DNA of 64,000 nt. It comes from Acinetobacter sp. (GTDB lineage Bacteria; Pseudomonadota; Gammaproteobacteria; Pseudomonadales; Moraxellaceae). A model generated the notes under the pieces. It saw only the letters and a list, made by a program, of their open reading frames with translations. It was not told the origin of the DNA and ran no database searches. The stretch is taken from positions 47,299 through 111,298 of the forward strand of contig JAITLL010000031.1 in assembly GCA_031277915.1 (NCBI GenBank). Reading direction: 5' to 3'. This document shows, piece by piece, positions 36,842-47,400 of the stretch (within the stretch, counting starts at the first letter, position 1; each line of letters begins with the position of its first letter). A program made the position numbers and the translations under genes.

Positions 36842-37228
36842 TTAGAGTGTTCTTTTAAAATGACGATTTGAAACGTGCTGAATATAAAACTCTATATCTT
36901 GTGCTGAGTAACTTAAAAGTTGTCCGATTCTACGGTCTAGTGCTAAGCGGTCTTCAAGTTGAGTTTCCTTTAGTGATTTTTCAATACATAAGACAAGTTC
37001 ATTCAAATCTTCTAAAGAGGCATCTTTATAGATCAGCATAATTGAAAAAGGTACAGGTAAAGACGTTTCAATATCTTTACTGAGCATAGTTAAAGTACCT
37101 TGCTCAAGGTGCTTTACAAATTCAGTAGGTAATAAGTCATAAAATAAAGCAATTGGTTTCTTACCAGAAAGTAATAATTCTAGTTCTTGCCCTTCATGGG
37201 GGCCAAGTTTTCCAAGCTGTTCAGCCAT
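36842..37228 (-). CDS. Hypothetical protein of 128 residues
   Basis: I do not recognise this protein. It is soluble, mostly helical and acidic, with MAEQLGKLGPHEGQELELLLSG at the start and QLLSYSAQDIEFYIQHV near the end. No catalytic motif stands out. The ATG at 37228 is preferred, but the ribosome site is poor and a TTG at 37267 is also in frame. It lies between rsmI and argP, with the argP stop only two bases from its own. Confidence 0.55.
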   Translation of the reverse strand: MAEQLGKLGPHEGQELELLLSGKKPIALFYDLLPTEFVKHLEQGTLTMLSKDIETSLPVPFSIMLIYKDASLEDLNELVLCIEKSLKETQLEDRLALDRRIGQLLSYSAQDIEFYIQHVSNRHFKRTL

Positions 37229-37322
37229 ATGAATATTCTTGTTTTTATCTTTAATATTATTATGCAAAATTCATGCGCGGGATGGCTTAAAGTATTTGCC
37301 ATCACCGCACTGAATTAAATAA

Positions 37323-38159
37323 TTAAGATTGAGTTAACTCAAGTGCACGTTGATAAGCAACTTTTTTCTTAATACCCGTTAAATCGGCCGCAAGTTGAGA
37401 TGCTGCTTTAACCGATAAATCTTGAAGTAAGCGCTTTAAAAGTTCATCTAGTTTTTCTTGTTCCAGATCAGTTTTTTCTAGTGCACCGCCAACCACAAGA
37501 ACAATTTCACCTTTTTCTTGGTTATGGTCATTTTCAATAAAACTAACCAAATCTTTTAAAGTCATTTTTTTGATGGTTTCAAAAGTTTTGGTAATTTCAC
37601 GTGCAAAACCAACAGGACGATTTTCACCAAATACTTCAGCCATATTTTTTACGCACTCTAAAATGCGGTGGGGTGCTTCATAAAAAATTAAGGTCTGAGT
37701 TTCGTTTTTAAGTTTTTCAAGTTGCGTAATACGTTGAGAAGCCTTTGATGGTAAAAAGCCTTCGAAACTAAAACGATCACTTGGTAGACCTACAGCACTT
37801 AATGCAGCAATCGCAGCACATGCACCTGGTACAGGCACGACTCTAATACCATGCTCTTGAGCAGCACGAACGAGTTTAAAACCAGGGTCACTAATAAGCG
37901 GTGTACCAGCATCACTAATCAAAGCAATATTTTCACCAGCAAGTAGCTTTTGAACTAGTTGCTCAATTTTATTACTTTCGTTGTGGTCATGGCATGCCGT
38001 AAGCGGAGTAGATATATTATAGTGCTTAAATAATTGAGCTGACTGGCGTGTATCTTCGGCGGCAACAATAGAAACTGATTTTAAGATATCAATTGCACGG
38101 AAAGTCATATCATCTAAGTGCCCGATTGGGGTGGCTACAACAAATAACTGAGCACTCAT
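37323..38159 (-). CDS. rsmI: 16S rRNA (cytidine1402-2'-O)-methyltransferase RsmI
   Basis: RsmI methylates the ribose of C1402 in the 30S decoding site. The 278-residue protein begins [18 protein letters not shown] and contains [40 protein letters not shown] and the [12 protein letters not shown] block, all diagnostic of the family. yraN follows on the opposite strand; the usual lpoA gene between them in E. coli is absent here. Confidence 0.95.
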   Translation of the reverse strand: MSAQLFVVATPIGHLDDMTFRAIDILKSVSIVAAEDTRQSAQLFKHYNISTPLTACHDHNESNKIEQLVQKLLAGENIALISDAGTPLISDPGFKLVRAAQEHGIRVVPVPGACAAIAALSAVGLPSDRFSFEGFLPSKASQRITQLEKLKNETQTLIFYEAPHRILECVKNMAEVFGENRPVGFAREITKTFETIKKMTLKDLVSFIENDHNQEKGEIVLVVGGALEKTDLEQEKLDELLKRLLQDLSVKAASQLAADLTGIKKKVAYQRALELTQS

Positions 38160-38271
38160 TTGGTTTTACTCCGTACAGATAAACAATTTTAATGGGTTAG
38201 TGTACCCGAAATTATGTTTTGGGCGTGAACAATGTCAGCGAACATACATTTTTAATGGGGGAACAAGTATT

Positions 38272-38673
38272 ATGTTAGTTGCACAGCAACTGGGAAAATG
38301 GGCCGAACAAACGGCATTAGATATTTTAAAAAAACAAAATTATGAGTGGGTAGCAAGCAATTATCATTCACGCCGTGGGGAGGTGGATTTAATTGTAAAA
38401 CGCGGTAAAGATTTGATTTTTGTTGAAGTTAAGGCGCGTGGAATAGGAAATTATGGTCAGGCTTGTGAGATGGTCACCGTGAGTAAGCAGAAAAAAATAA
38501 TTAAAACGGCGATGAGGTTTTTACAGAGATACCCATCTTATCAGGATTTTTATTGTCGTTTTGATGTGATTTGTTTTGATTTTCCACAGAAAATTGCAAA
38601 AACAGTACAGCAAGACTTTTCTAAATTCCATTATGATCTGCAATGGATCGAAAATGCATTTACTTTGGATTAA
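38272..38673 (+). CDS. yraN: UPF0102 protein YraN
   Basis: The 133-residue protein has the PD-(D/E)XK nuclease-like fold of the UPF0102 family: [33 protein letters not shown] and [11 protein letters not shown], with the conserved Asp, Glu and Lys. The family may process DNA or RNA but has no settled role. GGGGGAAC before the ATG is a good ribosome site. A longer in-frame start at 38200 would add 24 residues and is less likely. dolP-like follows in the same orientation. Confidence 0.9.
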   Translation: MLVAQQLGKWAEQTALDILKKQNYEWVASNYHSRRGEVDLIVKRGKDLIFVEVKARGIGNYGQACEMVTVSKQKKIIKTAMRFLQRYPSYQDFYCRFDVICFDFPQKIAKTVQQDFSKFHYDLQWIENAFTLD

Positions 38674-38753
38674 GAGTTCATTACTCTTTTGACCAAGTTA
38701 AAAACTGATGTTTTATGATCAAGCCAAGAAGAGATTGATAGGAGTCTGGTGGA

Positions 38754-39464
38754 GTGTTAAAACGTATTGCTGTAACAGCGCTTTGTGTCGCAAGTTTGTC
38801 AGGTTGCGCAAGTTTTATTTCTGGTGGAACAGGTACAGCTCCAGTTGGAACAGATAGTGGTGTACGTAGTTTAGGCCAAGTATTTATTGATTCTTCAATT
38901 AAGCGTACAGCGAATATTAATCTTTATAAGCTTGATCAGCGTTTCAAAGAATCTCGTATTAACATCGAAAGCTTCCATAGTACAGTATTGTTAACGGGTC
39001 AGGTGCCAGATCCATACTTAAAACAATTGGCAGAAGACAATGTTAAAGCAATGAGTGATGTAAAAGCCGTACATAACTATATTACGGTAGGTAACAAAGT
39101 TAGCTATAACACTATCATGCAGGATGCGGGTGTAACTACAAATACACGTGCTCTATTAATGAAAGCACCCGTTGTATCAGACAGTAAAGTACTGGTACAT
39201 ACAGAAGATGGTGTTTTATATGTGATGGGACGCTTAAACACAGCTGAAATTAATGATTTAAACAATGTGCTACAAAACGTTGGCAACGTGACCAAAATCG
39301 TGACGCTTATTGATAATATTGATTTAGCACCTGCTCCTGCAGCAAATACTGCTAGCGCAACTACTACTCCGGTAATTAATAACGTTCTTGCTCAACCAAC
39401 AGTTCAAACTCCTGTTGCAATTGATCCGGACCAAACAGATCCAGCATCATCTACTGCACAATAA
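38754..39464 (+). CDS. BON-domain lipoprotein (DolP/YraP-like)
   Basis: The 236-residue protein has a lipobox (SLSGC) after a signal peptide, then two BON domains: about 50-120 (STVLLTGQVPDPYLKQLAEDNV, HNYITV) and about 125-185 (KVLVHTEDGVLYVMGRLNTAEINDLNNV). The C-terminus is a Pro/Ala/Thr-rich tail. DolP is an outer-membrane lipoprotein needed for envelope integrity and BAM function. It follows yraN, the usual context. It starts with GTG, with GGAG nine bases upstream. Confidence 0.88.
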   Translation: MLKRIAVTALCVASLSGCASFISGGTGTAPVGTDSGVRSLGQVFIDSSIKRTANINLYKLDQRFKESRINIESFHSTVLLTGQVPDPYLKQLAEDNVKAMSDVKAVHNYITVGNKVSYNTIMQDAGVTTNTRALLMKAPVVSDSKVLVHTEDGVLYVMGRLNTAEINDLNNVLQNVGNVTKIVTLIDNIDLAPAPAANTASATTTPVINNVLAQPTVQTPVAIDPDQTDPASSTAQ

Positions 39465-39467
39465 AAT

Positions 39468-40331
39468 ATGAATCTGATTGAACAATTACAAAGTAGAATT
39501 GAACAGGCGAGAACTCTTTATAAAGAGTTCCGCCTGTATGATTTGGGGAGCTTCGCTTTAAACCGTTTTACACCAAAAGATGGTTTTGAGCAGGTTTTAA
39601 ATGTGCGTTATGGCTTAAAGCCGCGTCATCGTTTAGATATTTATCGTTCTGCAAAAAAATTACCACATCGACCATTAATTGTTTTTGTACACGGTGGTGC
39701 ATGGCAACACGGTAATAAACGGGACTATTTATTTATAGGTGAAGCATTTACCAAAGAAGGTTATGACGTTGCTATTATTAACTATCAGCTTGCTCCCAAA
39801 AATATTTTTCCAAGTTATGTAGATGACTTAACTCAAGCACTAAATCATTTACACCAAAATCAAGAAAAGCTTGAAATATCGACAGAGAATGTTGTACTTA
39901 TGGGCCATTCGGCAGGTGCATTTAACGTGATGTCAGCTGTCTATCACCCAACATTAAATACAATTCAATGTTTAGGGAATATTAAAGCAATTTTTGGTTT
40001 GGCAGGCCCTTATCATTTTGATTATAAGGGTGATCCACTCGCTGAAGATGCTTTTGATCAAAGCATTTCTTATCAAGACGTGATGCCATATTATTTTGTA
40101 AATCAAAACAATATCAAACATTACCTTTTAATGGCTGAGAATGATCAGCTTGTAAAAAAAGAAAATACCTTTGATCTTGACCAAGCACTAAGACAAAGTG
40201 GAAATCACAGTCATATCGCTGTGATTCCTAAAACAGGCCATATTACAATTTTAGCGAGCCTTTCGAGTTTTGTGAGTCATTACTTCAGAACGAAGCGGAC
40301 TATTTTGCACTTTCTTGATGAAGTATTCTAA
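39468..40331 (+). CDS. Alpha/beta hydrolase (esterase/lipase-like)
   Basis: The 287-residue protein has the hormone-sensitive-lipase type oxyanion motif HGGAWQHGNKRDY and the nucleophile elbow GHSAGAFNV; the likely catalytic Asp and His are in AENDQLVKK and PKTGHITIL. It starts four bases after the BON lipoprotein stop, so it is co-transcribed with it. Substrate is unknown; carboxylesterase or arylformamidase-like families are possible. The convergent nudC gene begins 27 bases downstream. Confidence 0.82.
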   Translation: MNLIEQLQSRIEQARTLYKEFRLYDLGSFALNRFTPKDGFEQVLNVRYGLKPRHRLDIYRSAKKLPHRPLIVFVHGGAWQHGNKRDYLFIGEAFTKEGYDVAIINYQLAPKNIFPSYVDDLTQALNHLHQNQEKLEISTENVVLMGHSAGAFNVMSAVYHPTLNTIQCLGNIKAIFGLAGPYHFDYKGDPLAEDAFDQSISYQDVMPYYFVNQNNIKHYLLMAENDQLVKKENTFDLDQALRQSGNHSHIAVIPKTGHITILASLSSFVSHYFRTKRTILHFLDEVF

Positions 40332-40351
40332 AACCATCTAGTTTTAGAAAG

Positions 40352-40380
40352 CGCAGATTACTTCGTTTGAGTAATCTGCG
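40352..40380. terminator. Hairpin overlapping the end of nudC
   Basis: The perfect ten-base-pair stem CGCAGATTAC/GTAATCTGCG has a nine-base loop and includes the nudC stop codon. No T tract follows on either strand, so it is a weak terminator at most. Confidence 0.4.
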
Positions 40381-41101
40381 TAATCATTGCATGTGCAATA
40401 CTGCCTTTAAATGGAATTTCAGGAAGTTGATCAAATTTAAAGAACTGTGCATCAGCAATTTCATCTTCTTGCAAAGAAATTTCGCCTGACTCATATTCAG
40501 CTCTAAACGCAATCATTAAATTACTTGGGAATGGCCAAGGTTGGCTTGACATATATTGAATATTTTTGAGTTTAAGACCGACTTCTTCTAAAGCTTCGCG
40601 TTGTACGGCTTCTTCGAGTGTTTCACCGACTTCCACAAAACCTGCAATCAAACCATACATATTGGTTTTATTGTGAATAGATTTCGCCAATAAAATTTCA
40701 TGATCACCTTTAGTAATGATCGTGATAATACATGGGTTTACACGAGGGTATTGGTGATAACGACAAGAAGGGCACACCATTGCATATTCAGTTGGGTGTA
40801 CTTCGGTTGGGTGTCCACAGTGGCTACAAAACTTGTGGTTACGTCGCCATTCGAGCAATTGGACAGCACGACTTGCTTGTAAAAATTGCTCTTTTGACCA
40901 GTTGGAAATAAGTTGACGAATTGGAACAAGCTGTAAACCTTCTGGTATGGACTCTTCATCTAACAGATCACGAGCAATGACCTGTTCATCATGACTGAAA
41001 AGCAAATCACTTGCTAACTTTTCGACTTTGGGTAGTTGAAGGTTTTGGTCAACCAATAACTGTTGATGATGAAAAATATAAGCAAGTGATAACTCAGACA
41101 T
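40358..41101 (-). CDS. nudC: NAD+ diphosphatase / NAD-cap hydrolase NudC
   Basis: NudC hydrolyses NADH and removes NAD caps from RNA. The 247-residue protein has the zinc ribbon (CSHCGHPTEVHPTEYAMVC-PSC), the Nudix box GFVEVGETLEEAVQREALEE and the NudC-specific SQPWPFPSNLM. Its ATG shares one base with the fimL stop codon (TAATG), so the two are coupled. In Pseudomonas aeruginosa nudC (PA1823) also lies next to fimL. Confidence 0.93.
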   Translation of the reverse strand: MSELSLAYIFHHQQLLVDQNLQLPKVEKLASDLLFSHDEQVIARDLLDEESIPEGLQLVPIRQLISNWSKEQFLQASRAVQLLEWRRNHKFCSHCGHPTEVHPTEYAMVCPSCRYHQYPRVNPCIITIITKGDHEILLAKSIHNKTNMYGLIAGFVEVGETLEEAVQREALEEVGLKLKNIQYMSSQPWPFPSNLMIAFRAEYESGEISLQEDEIADAQFFKFDQLPEIPFKGSIAHAMITQITQTK

Positions 41102-42744
41102 TAAGCTGCCTTTTTTTGAAGTTGTTGACTACTAAGCAATGCTACATCAAACATGGATTGTAGAACAGGCTGTTTATTTTTTAAATTGTCAACTAACATA
41201 TCTAGTCCAGCTAACACGTTAAAAATACAGTGAATCTGGTCAGTATTAAAAGGTTGATCCAGATCAATTTGCTGCTGTACAAATTTTGCTGTTTCAAGCA
41301 AAGCATTTTGTTGAATAGGGCTTCCTAAAAACTCAGCAGCGCCAGCTAATTCTTTTAAAGAACCTGCAATTGCTTCAATATTTTGTGTTGGATCGTTAGC
41401 ATACAGCGTTAAGCTTTGGCATACAAAATCGGTTAAATTTTTCGTCTCATTCAATAAAGTTTGATGTGCTTCGTCTAAACGATCTAGAGAGATATGCGTA
41501 TTGTTGACGCGAATTTGTAGACGGTTAGATGAATAATGACGTACCAAAATACCAATTGAGTTCATGGCCGATAAAATGCTCTTCATGAGCTGCTGAGCAT
41601 AATTTTCATTACTCAATATGTTCATCTGACTTAAACTACTCGCTTGCTGAGTAAGTTCTAAAGCAGCTTCATTTAAGTTAAGTAGTTTAAATGTGTGAGC
41701 AAGCTGCATCAGATTTGTTTGCAGTTGTTGAGCTTTTTCTGGGGACATGTTTTGGTAGTTATATTCAATATCATTACGAATTTTGTTCATTTCGCTTAAT
41801 ATTAATTGACTTACCGTGTGCATTGTCTCGTAGTCTGGACCATACAGATGCTGGCTCAACGTTTTGAGTTGAGAGTCGGTAAGAAACTCATTACCAATAT
41901 TGAGTTGACCACGAATCTGCTCGGCAAAGTGATCTTCTCGTCCAATTATAATACTCAAAATATCTGCTAATGCATTTAAACTGGCTTCAAAACTTTCAGA
42001 CGATGCTAAAAATAGACTGATCGCATTTTCAAGGTTAATAAATACACGCAAGCGTGCATCATTTAGAACAAGCTCATCAATATGATTAAAGGCAGCGTTA
42101 ACCAATTGCCAATATTGCTGACTTGGTTGACCATGAGCCATACTTACTAAATAGCTACCAATGAGTTTAAATGCTTGAAAGTCTCGAGCAGTTTCAGTTT
42201 TATTCAAAAACTGATGGAGAGATAATTTATAAAGTTGATGGATAAACTGAGTTTTTTCATTGATGAGGATTTCGGGTTGTGGCAACTCAAGTGAGTTTGC
42301 CGTAAGGTTTGAAGCAATCTGTTGGCCTGAGGAGGTTAATGGTTTGTTTAAGGCTTTTTCCAGATTATTTAAAGTATCTAAAAGGAATTGAGGTACTTCA
42401 ACTTCGCGTAAACAGATAAACTCAACATAGCGTTTAACCATAGTTGTGCCTTCACTTAAAGCAACAACGTCATCGGTATTGATGTGTTCTGGCTTCGCCA
42501 TAATTTTTTGCATCAATTCAGCTGAATATTGAGTGATTTTTGCTAAATAGGGAATATCAATGAGGTGTAGTACTTGAGTACATTGTTTAAATTGTTCTAA
42601 TGCATCGTCAATACCAAAAGGGAGGGTCTGTTCTTCAATTAATGTGCTTACAGCGCCTTCCACCAGTCTTATTGAATTATCAATTTCATTTTTAATGATG
42701 AGTAAAGCTGTTGGATCAAACTGAATCGAATTATGCTCAGACAT
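41101..42744 (-). CDS. fimL: FimL-like pilus and virulence regulator
   Basis: This 547-residue protein resembles FimL of Pseudomonas aeruginosa, a helical protein related to the N-terminus of the chemotaxis kinase ChpA and needed for type IV pilus twitching and cAMP control. It is all-helical, with several Hpt-like four-helix segments, the start FDPTALLIIKNEIDNSIRLVEGA being ChpA/FimL-like. None has the His-containing phosphotransfer motif. The ATG at 42744 is chosen because GGGGAA lies seven bases before it. Length (FimL: 557) and neighbours (nudC next) agree. Confidence 0.8.
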   Translation of the reverse strand: MSEHNSIQFDPTALLIIKNEIDNSIRLVEGAVSTLIEEQTLPFGIDDALEQFKQCTQVLHLIDIPYLAKITQYSAELMQKIMAKPEHINTDDVVALSEGTTMVKRYVEFICLREVEVPQFLLDTLNNLEKALNKPLTSSGQQIASNLTANSLELPQPEILINEKTQFIHQLYKLSLHQFLNKTETARDFQAFKLIGSYLVSMAHGQPSQQYWQLVNAAFNHIDELVLNDARLRVFINLENAISLFLASSESFEASLNALADILSIIIGREDHFAEQIRGQLNIGNEFLTDSQLKTLSQHLYGPDYETMHTVSQLILSEMNKIRNDIEYNYQNMSPEKAQQLQTNLMQLAHTFKLLNLNEAALELTQQASSLSQMNILSNENYAQQLMKSILSAMNSIGILVRHYSSNRLQIRVNNTHISLDRLDEAHQTLLNETKNLTDFVCQSLTLYANDPTQNIEAIAGSLKELAGAAEFLGSPIQQNALLETAKFVQQQIDLDQPFNTDQIHCIFNVLAGLDMLVDNLKNKQPVLQSMFDVALLSSQQLQKKAA

Positions 42745-42876
42745 AAAAATTCCCCTTTGCAAAAAAAATCAATTGTTATATTCGTCATGGCTCAATAGCT
42801 TGAGCTAAAAATCTATATAACTAATATAACTTAACTTGCAAAAGGGAAAACTAAAAAACATTAGAGAATCAAAAAT

Positions 42877-44256
42877 TTATTTTGCAAAAAGGCAAGGCTC
42901 TCCGTATTTTTTCTCAAATTCTTTGACCCAAGTCTCATGTGTGTTTAACTCTTCATCCGAAGGGTAAATGACGGGTAAATCAATTTGAACTCTACTTCTT
43001 GTCATATTTTGCAGATCTTTTTCACTTTGAGATAATGCATCCATATCAAAGGAAACCTGACCACCTGTCATTGCCAAGTAAACATCAGAAAGAATTTCAG
43101 CATCGAGTAACGCACCATGGAAGGTACGGTCACGTGCTGGAATTTCATAACGTCTCACTAAAGCATCAAGTGAGTTTTTCTGTCCCGGATGTTTATTTTT
43201 TGCGAGTGCTAAAGTGTCGGTAACTTCACAAACTTCTGTAAGGGTAGGTAAACCAACGCGCTTAAACTCCATGTCCAAGAAGTTCATATCGAAGGTTGCG
43301 TTGTGAGCAATAATTTCTGCGCCTTTTAGATAGTCAAATAAGCTATCAGCAATATCTGCATAAAGAGGTTTATCTTTTAAGAAATCATCACTAATACCGT
43401 GAATATTTTCTGAATCTCCCACTGGTTTTTGTGGGTTAATGTAAATATGAATTGAACTACCCGTAAGCTTACGGTTAATCATTTCGATCGCACCGACTTC
43501 AATAATACGGTCGCCATCTTGGAAATAGAAACCGGTGGTTTCTGTATCGAGAATGAGCTGTCGAGGGCCTTGCAGCTTAAGCTTTGCTTCAGTTACCACA
43601 ATTTGCGGATGAATATTGCTATTTTGCTGCTTTGTTTCTTGCTCTACAGCTTCAGCCTCACACACTTGTTCGTCTACAGTAACCATCTCAATTTCTTGTG
43701 ATTGCTCAAGAGCAACATCTTCATCTTCGGTGTTTTCAACCATATCAAACCCGAAAGGGTCGTCTAGTAACCAGTCTTGTTCAGGCTTTTTTATATCTTG
43801 CGGTACTGCTGCGGGCTGCGGTTGCTTGAGTTCTTGAGCAGTTTTGTCTGCACCTAAATTTGCGAGATGATCTGCCATTTCATTGCCAGGATGTCCTGCG
43901 TGTCCTTTAATCCAGTTCCACTCAATTGTTCTACCTGCACAAACAGCATCAAGTTTTTGCCATAGGTCAGGATTTTTAACGTCTTTCCAATTTTTCTTTT
44001 TCCAACCATGAATCCATTCTGTAATGCCTTGCTTTACATAATTTGAGTCTGTCCAGACAATTAATTGTGCATCGGGTGGGCAAAAAGAAACTCCTTCAAT
44101 AGCAGCGGTAAGCTCCATGCGGTTATTAGTTGTGTCGGGTTCACCGCCAAATAATTTATGTTCACCCTGTTCAGTAATGACATATGCACCCCAACCGCCT
44201 AAACCCGGATTGCCACGACATGCACCATCAACATACAGTGTGATTGTTTGAGACAT
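42877..44256 (-). CDS. rnhA-dnaQ: RNase HI - DNA polymerase III epsilon fusion
   Basis: A single 459-residue protein contains two enzymes that are separate in E. coli. Residues 1-145 are RNase HI with D10, E48, D70, H119 and D129. Residues 230-400 are the proofreading exonuclease with ExoI LILDTETTGF (D237, E239), ExoII IAHNATFDMNF and ExoIII FHGALLDAEIL. An acidic linker (about 150-225) joins them. The tail keeps a clamp-binding-like QVSFDM and the alpha-binding region. Starts upstream of 44256 are in frame but unsupported. Acinetobacter is known to have this fusion. Confidence 0.93.
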   Translation of the reverse strand: MSQTITLYVDGACRGNPGLGGWGAYVITEQGEHKLFGGEPDTTNNRMELTAAIEGVSFCPPDAQLIVWTDSNYVKQGITEWIHGWKKKNWKDVKNPDLWQKLDAVCAGRTIEWNWIKGHAGHPGNEMADHLANLGADKTAQELKQPQPAAVPQDIKKPEQDWLLDDPFGFDMVENTEDEDVALEQSQEIEMVTVDEQVCEAEAVEQETKQQNSNIHPQIVVTEAKLKLQGPRQLILDTETTGFYFQDGDRIIEVGAIEMINRKLTGSSIHIYINPQKPVGDSENIHGISDDFLKDKPLYADIADSLFDYLKGAEIIAHNATFDMNFLDMEFKRVGLPTLTEVCEVTDTLALAKNKHPGQKNSLDALVRRYEIPARDRTFHGALLDAEILSDVYLAMTGGQVSFDMDALSQSEKDLQNMTRSRVQIDLPVIYPSDEELNTHETWVKEFEKKYGEPCLFAK

Positions 44257-44488
44257 AAATCGAAACCTAAACTGAAAGAAAAAGAGCTGAATATGGTGTA
44301 TTGTATACGCAAAAAGTTCGGTTCCATCGTTACAAAGCAAGCTTTTTTTAATTTCTTGTAACATTTCCATGCAAATGACATTAAATTATTGCCTTGTCTA
44401 TCTTGCATGCTTTACTACAATGGCATCGAAGACCTAGGGTTTGTGGGCAGACCCCAAGAAATATTACGCGAGTTGTTTGGAAGTTTTT

Positions 44489-47400
44489 ATGTATAAACCA
44501 ACCACATTTGTGTGGCAGCCATCTGCAGCATCATTATTCAAAATTACAGTCCTTAGCTCTGCTTTAGCTGCGTTGGGTATTACAACAGGCTGTTCCTCGA
44601 CTCCGCAATCTGCAAAAACCTCGAAATCAAAACAGGTCAGTGGAGCAGGCTATCTTGATGCAAGCAGTCTGGACTCCTTAGAAGATTTACTTTCAGCAAC
44701 GGATATGCGTGCTGTAGAGGGTGACCGTTTACTAATTTTAAAACACGGTGACGTCTGGAAGCGTATGGCTGTGGGTTTCAAGATGGACTTAAACCATTGG
44801 GACTCTCGTATTGAAGCACAGCGTAGCTGGTTTATTTCACGTCAGCCTTATATTGACCGTCTAAGTGCTCGTGCTAGTCGCTATTTATATCATACGGTTA
44901 AAGAAGCAGAACGCCGTGGTCTTCCAACCGAACTCGCTTTATTGCCTGTAATTGAAAGTTCATATGACCCTGCTGCAACAAGTAGTGCAGCAGCAGCGGG
45001 TTTATGGCAGTTTATTCCAAGTACTGGCCGTATTTATGGTTTACAACAAACGGGTATGTATGATGGTCGCCGTGATGTTGTCGAATCTACACGTGCTGCA
45101 TATGAGTTTTTAGGAAGTTTATATAACCAGTTCGGTTCATGGGAATTAGCTTTAGCAGCCTATAATGCTGGTCCGGGCCGTATTCAACAAGCAATTAACC
45201 GTAACCAAGCAGCTGGTTTACCAACTGACTATTGGTCACTCAAATTACCACAAGAGACCATGAACTATGTTCCGCGTTTCTTGGCGGTTGCTCAAATTAT
45301 TAAAAATCCGCGTGCTTATGGTGTGACATTACCACCAATCGCCAACAGGCCCCATTTCCGTGAAGTTACTTTATCTGCACCTTTATCATTAAATGAAATT
45401 GCATCAGTCAGTGGTCTTAGCCGTGCTGAGTTATATGCATTAAACCCAGGCTATCGTGGTGAAACAGTAGATCCAGCAAGCCCAATGCGTATTTTAATTC
45501 CGGCTGATGTAAGCCCATCAGTTGATAATAAGCTCAAAGGGATGAAAGCAGGTGGCAGTACAGGAGGCTGGTGGGCAAATGTCACATCGCCATCTAAGCC
45601 AACTACAACGACTTCAACTTCAGTCACTGTTAAAACGACACCAGCGACTCAGCTTCAGCCTGTAAGACCAACAACACCTGCTAAAACAACCAGCAGCTCT
45701 GTGACTGTAAAAGGTTCAACACCTCGTGGTTCTGATGCTTTAGCTGCTTTTGCAGCCTCAGCTGACGTACCAAGTGCACCGCGTATTCCGGTTGCAGTAA
45801 CGCCAGCGACCAATGTTAAACCTGTACGAACAGAACCGCCAATTTCAGCAAATGAACGTGAGAAAATTTTAGCGGCAGTTCGTGCTGAAGGTCAGAAAGA
45901 AACAGTTGAGCAAGCATTACAGCCACAGGCTACTCAAGCTGAAAAAGACCAAGTCGTTGCTGAGTTAAAGGCAATTGCGCCGCAAGGTACCGAAATTGTT
46001 GATCCTTATGATGGCAAGATTAAGTTAACGGCGATTCAGACAAGTCAATCAGTTGCTGAACAGCAAGGTAAAGAGTTAAGCAAAGGCTTTGCTTATCCTA
46101 AAACGTTAACTGAAGATGCAAGCGTTGCAAACTCTGAAGAAGCACAGCGTAATAAAGATAAGCCTTACATTAAAACCGATACTGATGTTGTCGTTGTACA
46201 GCCTAAAGGCAAGCGTAGTACTTATACCGTACAGCCGGGCGATACATTAGCAATTATTGCAATGAAAAATGGTGTCAACTGGCGTGATGTTGCCAAGTGG
46301 AATCAGATTGATCCTGAAAAGACTTTATTTGTAGGAACTAGCCTGTATTTATACGATGCTAAACCGCAAGAAGTAGAGTCTACGACAAAATCAACAACTA
46401 AACCTGATGTGTATGTTGTTCAAGCAAATGACAGTTTAACTGGTGTGGCAAATCAATTTAATTTGTCTGTGAAACAGCTTGCTGAATATAACGATTTATC
46501 TGTAAGTGATGGGCTATTTGTTGGTCAGAAACTGCATTTGAAAGAGCCTAAAGGCAACCGTAATTCGGCTAAGGCAGAGTCTAAAGCTGTTCAGGCAAGT
46601 ACACGTCGTATTGCAACAAAGAGCTATACGGTTAAACGTGGCGAATATTTAAAGTTAATTGCAGATCGTTATGCATTATCGAATCAGGAATTGGCGGAGC
46701 TAACACCAGGGTTATCAGCTGGTAGTAATTTAATGGCTGGTCAGAAGATTAATGTACCTGCAAAAGAAGTTGCTGCTGTTGATGAATCTGATGACAACAA
46801 AGCATCTGGTAAATATGAAAAACTTGCCGCAGGGCCATCATATAAGACCGAAAGTTATAAAGTACAGCGTGGTGATACATTATCAAGCATTGCAACCAAG
46901 TCTAAAATTAGCTTAACGGAACTTGCAGAACTGAATAACTTAAAAGCGAGTAGCCATGTACAACTTGGTCAAAACTTGAAAGTACCTGCGAGCGTAAGTG
47001 TTCCAGAACACTATGTTGTGCAGTCTGGCGATAGCTTACATGCCATTGCAGCTAAATATAACCTGCAAACAAGTTATTTGGCCGATTTAAACGGTTTATC
47101 TCGTACAGCAGGTGTTCGTGCTGGTCAGCGTTTAAAATTGACAGGTGAGGTTGAAACACCAAGTAAAACCTCTACTAAAAATGCTAAAGATGAAACACCA
47201 GATACTTATACCGTTAAATCTGGTGATAACTTACGAAGCATCGCTAGCCGCTATCATTTACAGTTAGATTACCTTACTGCATTAAATGGCTTGTCTCGTA
47301 ATAGCAGTGTTCGTGTCGGTCAGCATTTAAAGCTAACAGGTGATGTACCTAGTGTAGAAACAGCGAAAGCTGACACGGCAAAATCATCAGCTAAACCAGT

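Noticed and set aside
42790-42805. GCTCAA/TTGAGC hairpin between rnhA-dnaQ and fimL
   Set aside because: It has a six-bp stem without a T run, so neither a terminator nor an operator can be supported.
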